Of a stretch of DNA of 64,000 bases, positions 63,111-64,000 are shown one piece after another (positions within the stretch are counted from its first letter, which is position 1; the number at the start of each line of letters is the position of its first letter). The notes under the pieces are model-generated. The model did no database searches. It had not been told where the DNA came from and worked only from the letters and a program-made list of their open reading frames with translations. This DNA comes from Brevifilum sp029548365 (lineage in GTDB: Bacteria; Chloroflexota; Anaerolineae; Anaerolineales; Anaerolineaceae). The translations under genes were made by a program, and so were the position numbers. The stretch covers positions 62,001 to 126,000 of the forward strand of contig DAOSSA010000002.1 in assembly GCA_035376985.1 (NCBI GenBank), given 5' to 3'.

Positions 63111-64000
63111 ATGATGAACAATACTCGCTACTTGAGATTATTAATGATCCTATTTCTTACTTTCGTGCTGCTAACCAGTCTTGGTGTCACCGTTAAGCCT
63201 GTTTCAGCAAAAACAATCACCGTGACCAATACCAACAACACTGGGCCGGGGTCCTTACGGCAAGCATTATTAGATGCCATTTCAGGCGATACGATTAACT
63301 TTGCCACACCGCTTTCAGGATACACCATTACGGCTGTGGATAACCCATTATTTATTCAAAAAAATGTGACGATTGATGGAACTTCACTGGCACAAAAGGT
63401 CAGAATCAGTGGTGGTGATCATATGCGGGTGTTTGAGGTCTCTAATAATGTTGAGGTTTCGATGAAAAACATCGAGATCATTTATGGGTATGTCGATGGT
63501 GATGGTGCGGGCATTTATCTTCATAAGGGTGCAAAAGCCTACCTGTATGACTGCAGTTTTAATTTTAACCATGCAAAAGGTAATGGTGGGGCGATTTATG
63601 TCGGTGAAAACGGAAGTGTGCAGGCTTACGATTGTTCATTTTATAAAAATAAGGCACAAGGAAAAAGTTACAGTTCTGGTGGAGCCATCTGCAACCTGGG
63701 GACTTTATATACATCTGGAGGTATTTTTCACTACAACTCTGCCATCTGGGGTGGGGGTATTGAAAACCAGGGCTTATTAACGGTTCAGAATATCCGATTT
63801 ATATCCAATTCCAGTGTAAATCATGGTGGGGCGATCAGGAATATCGGAAGTGTAGCGATTGGCAAGAGCCACTTTTCCGAAAACGAATCGGATGAGGGCG
63901 GTGCGATCCTGAATTGGACTGAATTAGTAGTATCGGAGAGTACATTTTTTAATAATTCCGCGATCAGCGGTGGGGCTGTATATAATTATGGCAATATTTA
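63111..64000 (+). CDS. Secreted right-handed beta-helix protein (partial, runs off the window)
   Basis: The gene has a signal peptide (MILFLTFVLLTSLGVTV...PVSA) and then TITVTNTNNTGPGSLRQALLDA, the usual opening of chlamydial Pmp-like and CSLREA-type beta-helix proteins. Repeats of the type GGAIYN/GGAICNLG follow from about residue 160. About 296 codons are seen before the window ends with the frame still open. Such proteins are surface-exposed or secreted; the function (adhesion or polysaccharide binding) is unknown. AAAGGAG precedes the tandem ATG codons at 63111/63114. Confidence 0.85.
   Translation, partial: MMNNTRYLRLLMILFLTFVLLTSLGVTVKPVSAKTITVTNTNNTGPGSLRQALLDAISGDTINFATPLSGYTITAVDNPLFIQKNVTIDGTSLAQKVRISGGDHMRVFEVSNNVEVSMKNIEIIYGYVDGDGAGIYLHKGAKAYLYDCSFNFNHAKGNGGAIYVGENGSVQAYDCSFYKNKAQGKSYSSGGAICNLGTLYTSGGIFHYNSAIWGGGIENQGLLTVQNIRFISNSSVNHGGAIRNIGSVAIGKSHFSENESDEGGAILNWTELVVSESTFFNNSAISGGAVYNYGNI

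Overview
The window looks like a scaffold fragment of an anaerobic Chloroflexota bacterium, most likely of the Anaerolineae; this is inferred from gene content and style, not from a marker tree. Supporting signs are the nusA-ylxR-infB-rbfA-nrnA-truB-ribF operon with a long charged NusA tail, a double-length ThyX-like protein, an archaeal-type ProRS, a membrane pyrophosphatase and a complete clostridial-type ornithine fermentation cluster. Four runs of exactly 100 N (26068, 41698, 49402, 56099) are scaffold-gap placeholders, so the sequence is probably a draft or metagenome-assembled genome. Two of the gaps cut genes in a way that shows their true length is not 100.

Layout. 0.1-10.3 kb: a six-hairpin glycosidase-like protein, a class A penicillin-binding protein, a methylase-like zinc-ribbon protein and a GH13 alpha-glucosidase. 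10.4-19.5 kb: the nusA operon, running into ribF and a ThyX-like gene. 19.6-25.9 kb: a CPBP protease, then a tryptophan T-box riboswitch controlling a TrpB2-type tryptophan synthase, a hypothetical gene with a hairpin leader, and a K+-independent proton pyrophosphatase. 25.9-30.5 kb (minus strand): FtsB-like, methyltransferase, MazG-like, LOG-like, ProRS and a HEAT-repeat protein, preceded by tRNA-Leu(CAG). 30.7-39.5 kb: cold-shock protein, YdcF-like, PatB-type lyase, UbiA-like, PncC, CNNM/CorC, histidine phosphatase, deacetylase and pirin. 39.6-47.5 kb: a BMP-type ABC importer whose DUF3798 lipoprotein is an almost perfect internal tandem duplication, diverging from a GPH/MFS sugar transporter. 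47.5-50.1 kb: a decayed zone with a GH127 fragment, a GNAT gene broken by one stop codon, and a tandem array of 113-bp units. 50.1-53.0 kb: tldD-tldE. 53.1-62.0 kb: the ornithine operon ord-ortA-ortB-(oraS)-oraE-mutL-like-orr-alr. 62.1-64.0 kb: a half-size UPF0718 permease, a small palindromic element and the start of a secreted beta-helix protein.

How the genes work together. The ornithine operon encodes racemisation of ornithine, B12/PLP-dependent 4,5-amino migration, oxidation by Ord and thiolysis by OrtAB to acetyl-CoA plus alanine; the closing alanine racemase would channel the alanine. The pyrophosphatase, ABC importer and glycosidases fit a fermentative heterotroph. Several genes carry structured leaders, and the one before ord is the most notable: a P1-closed multi-hairpin domain followed by an intrinsic terminator, with four complementary segments that can form either a terminator or an antiterminator. 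I could not match it to a known riboswitch class.
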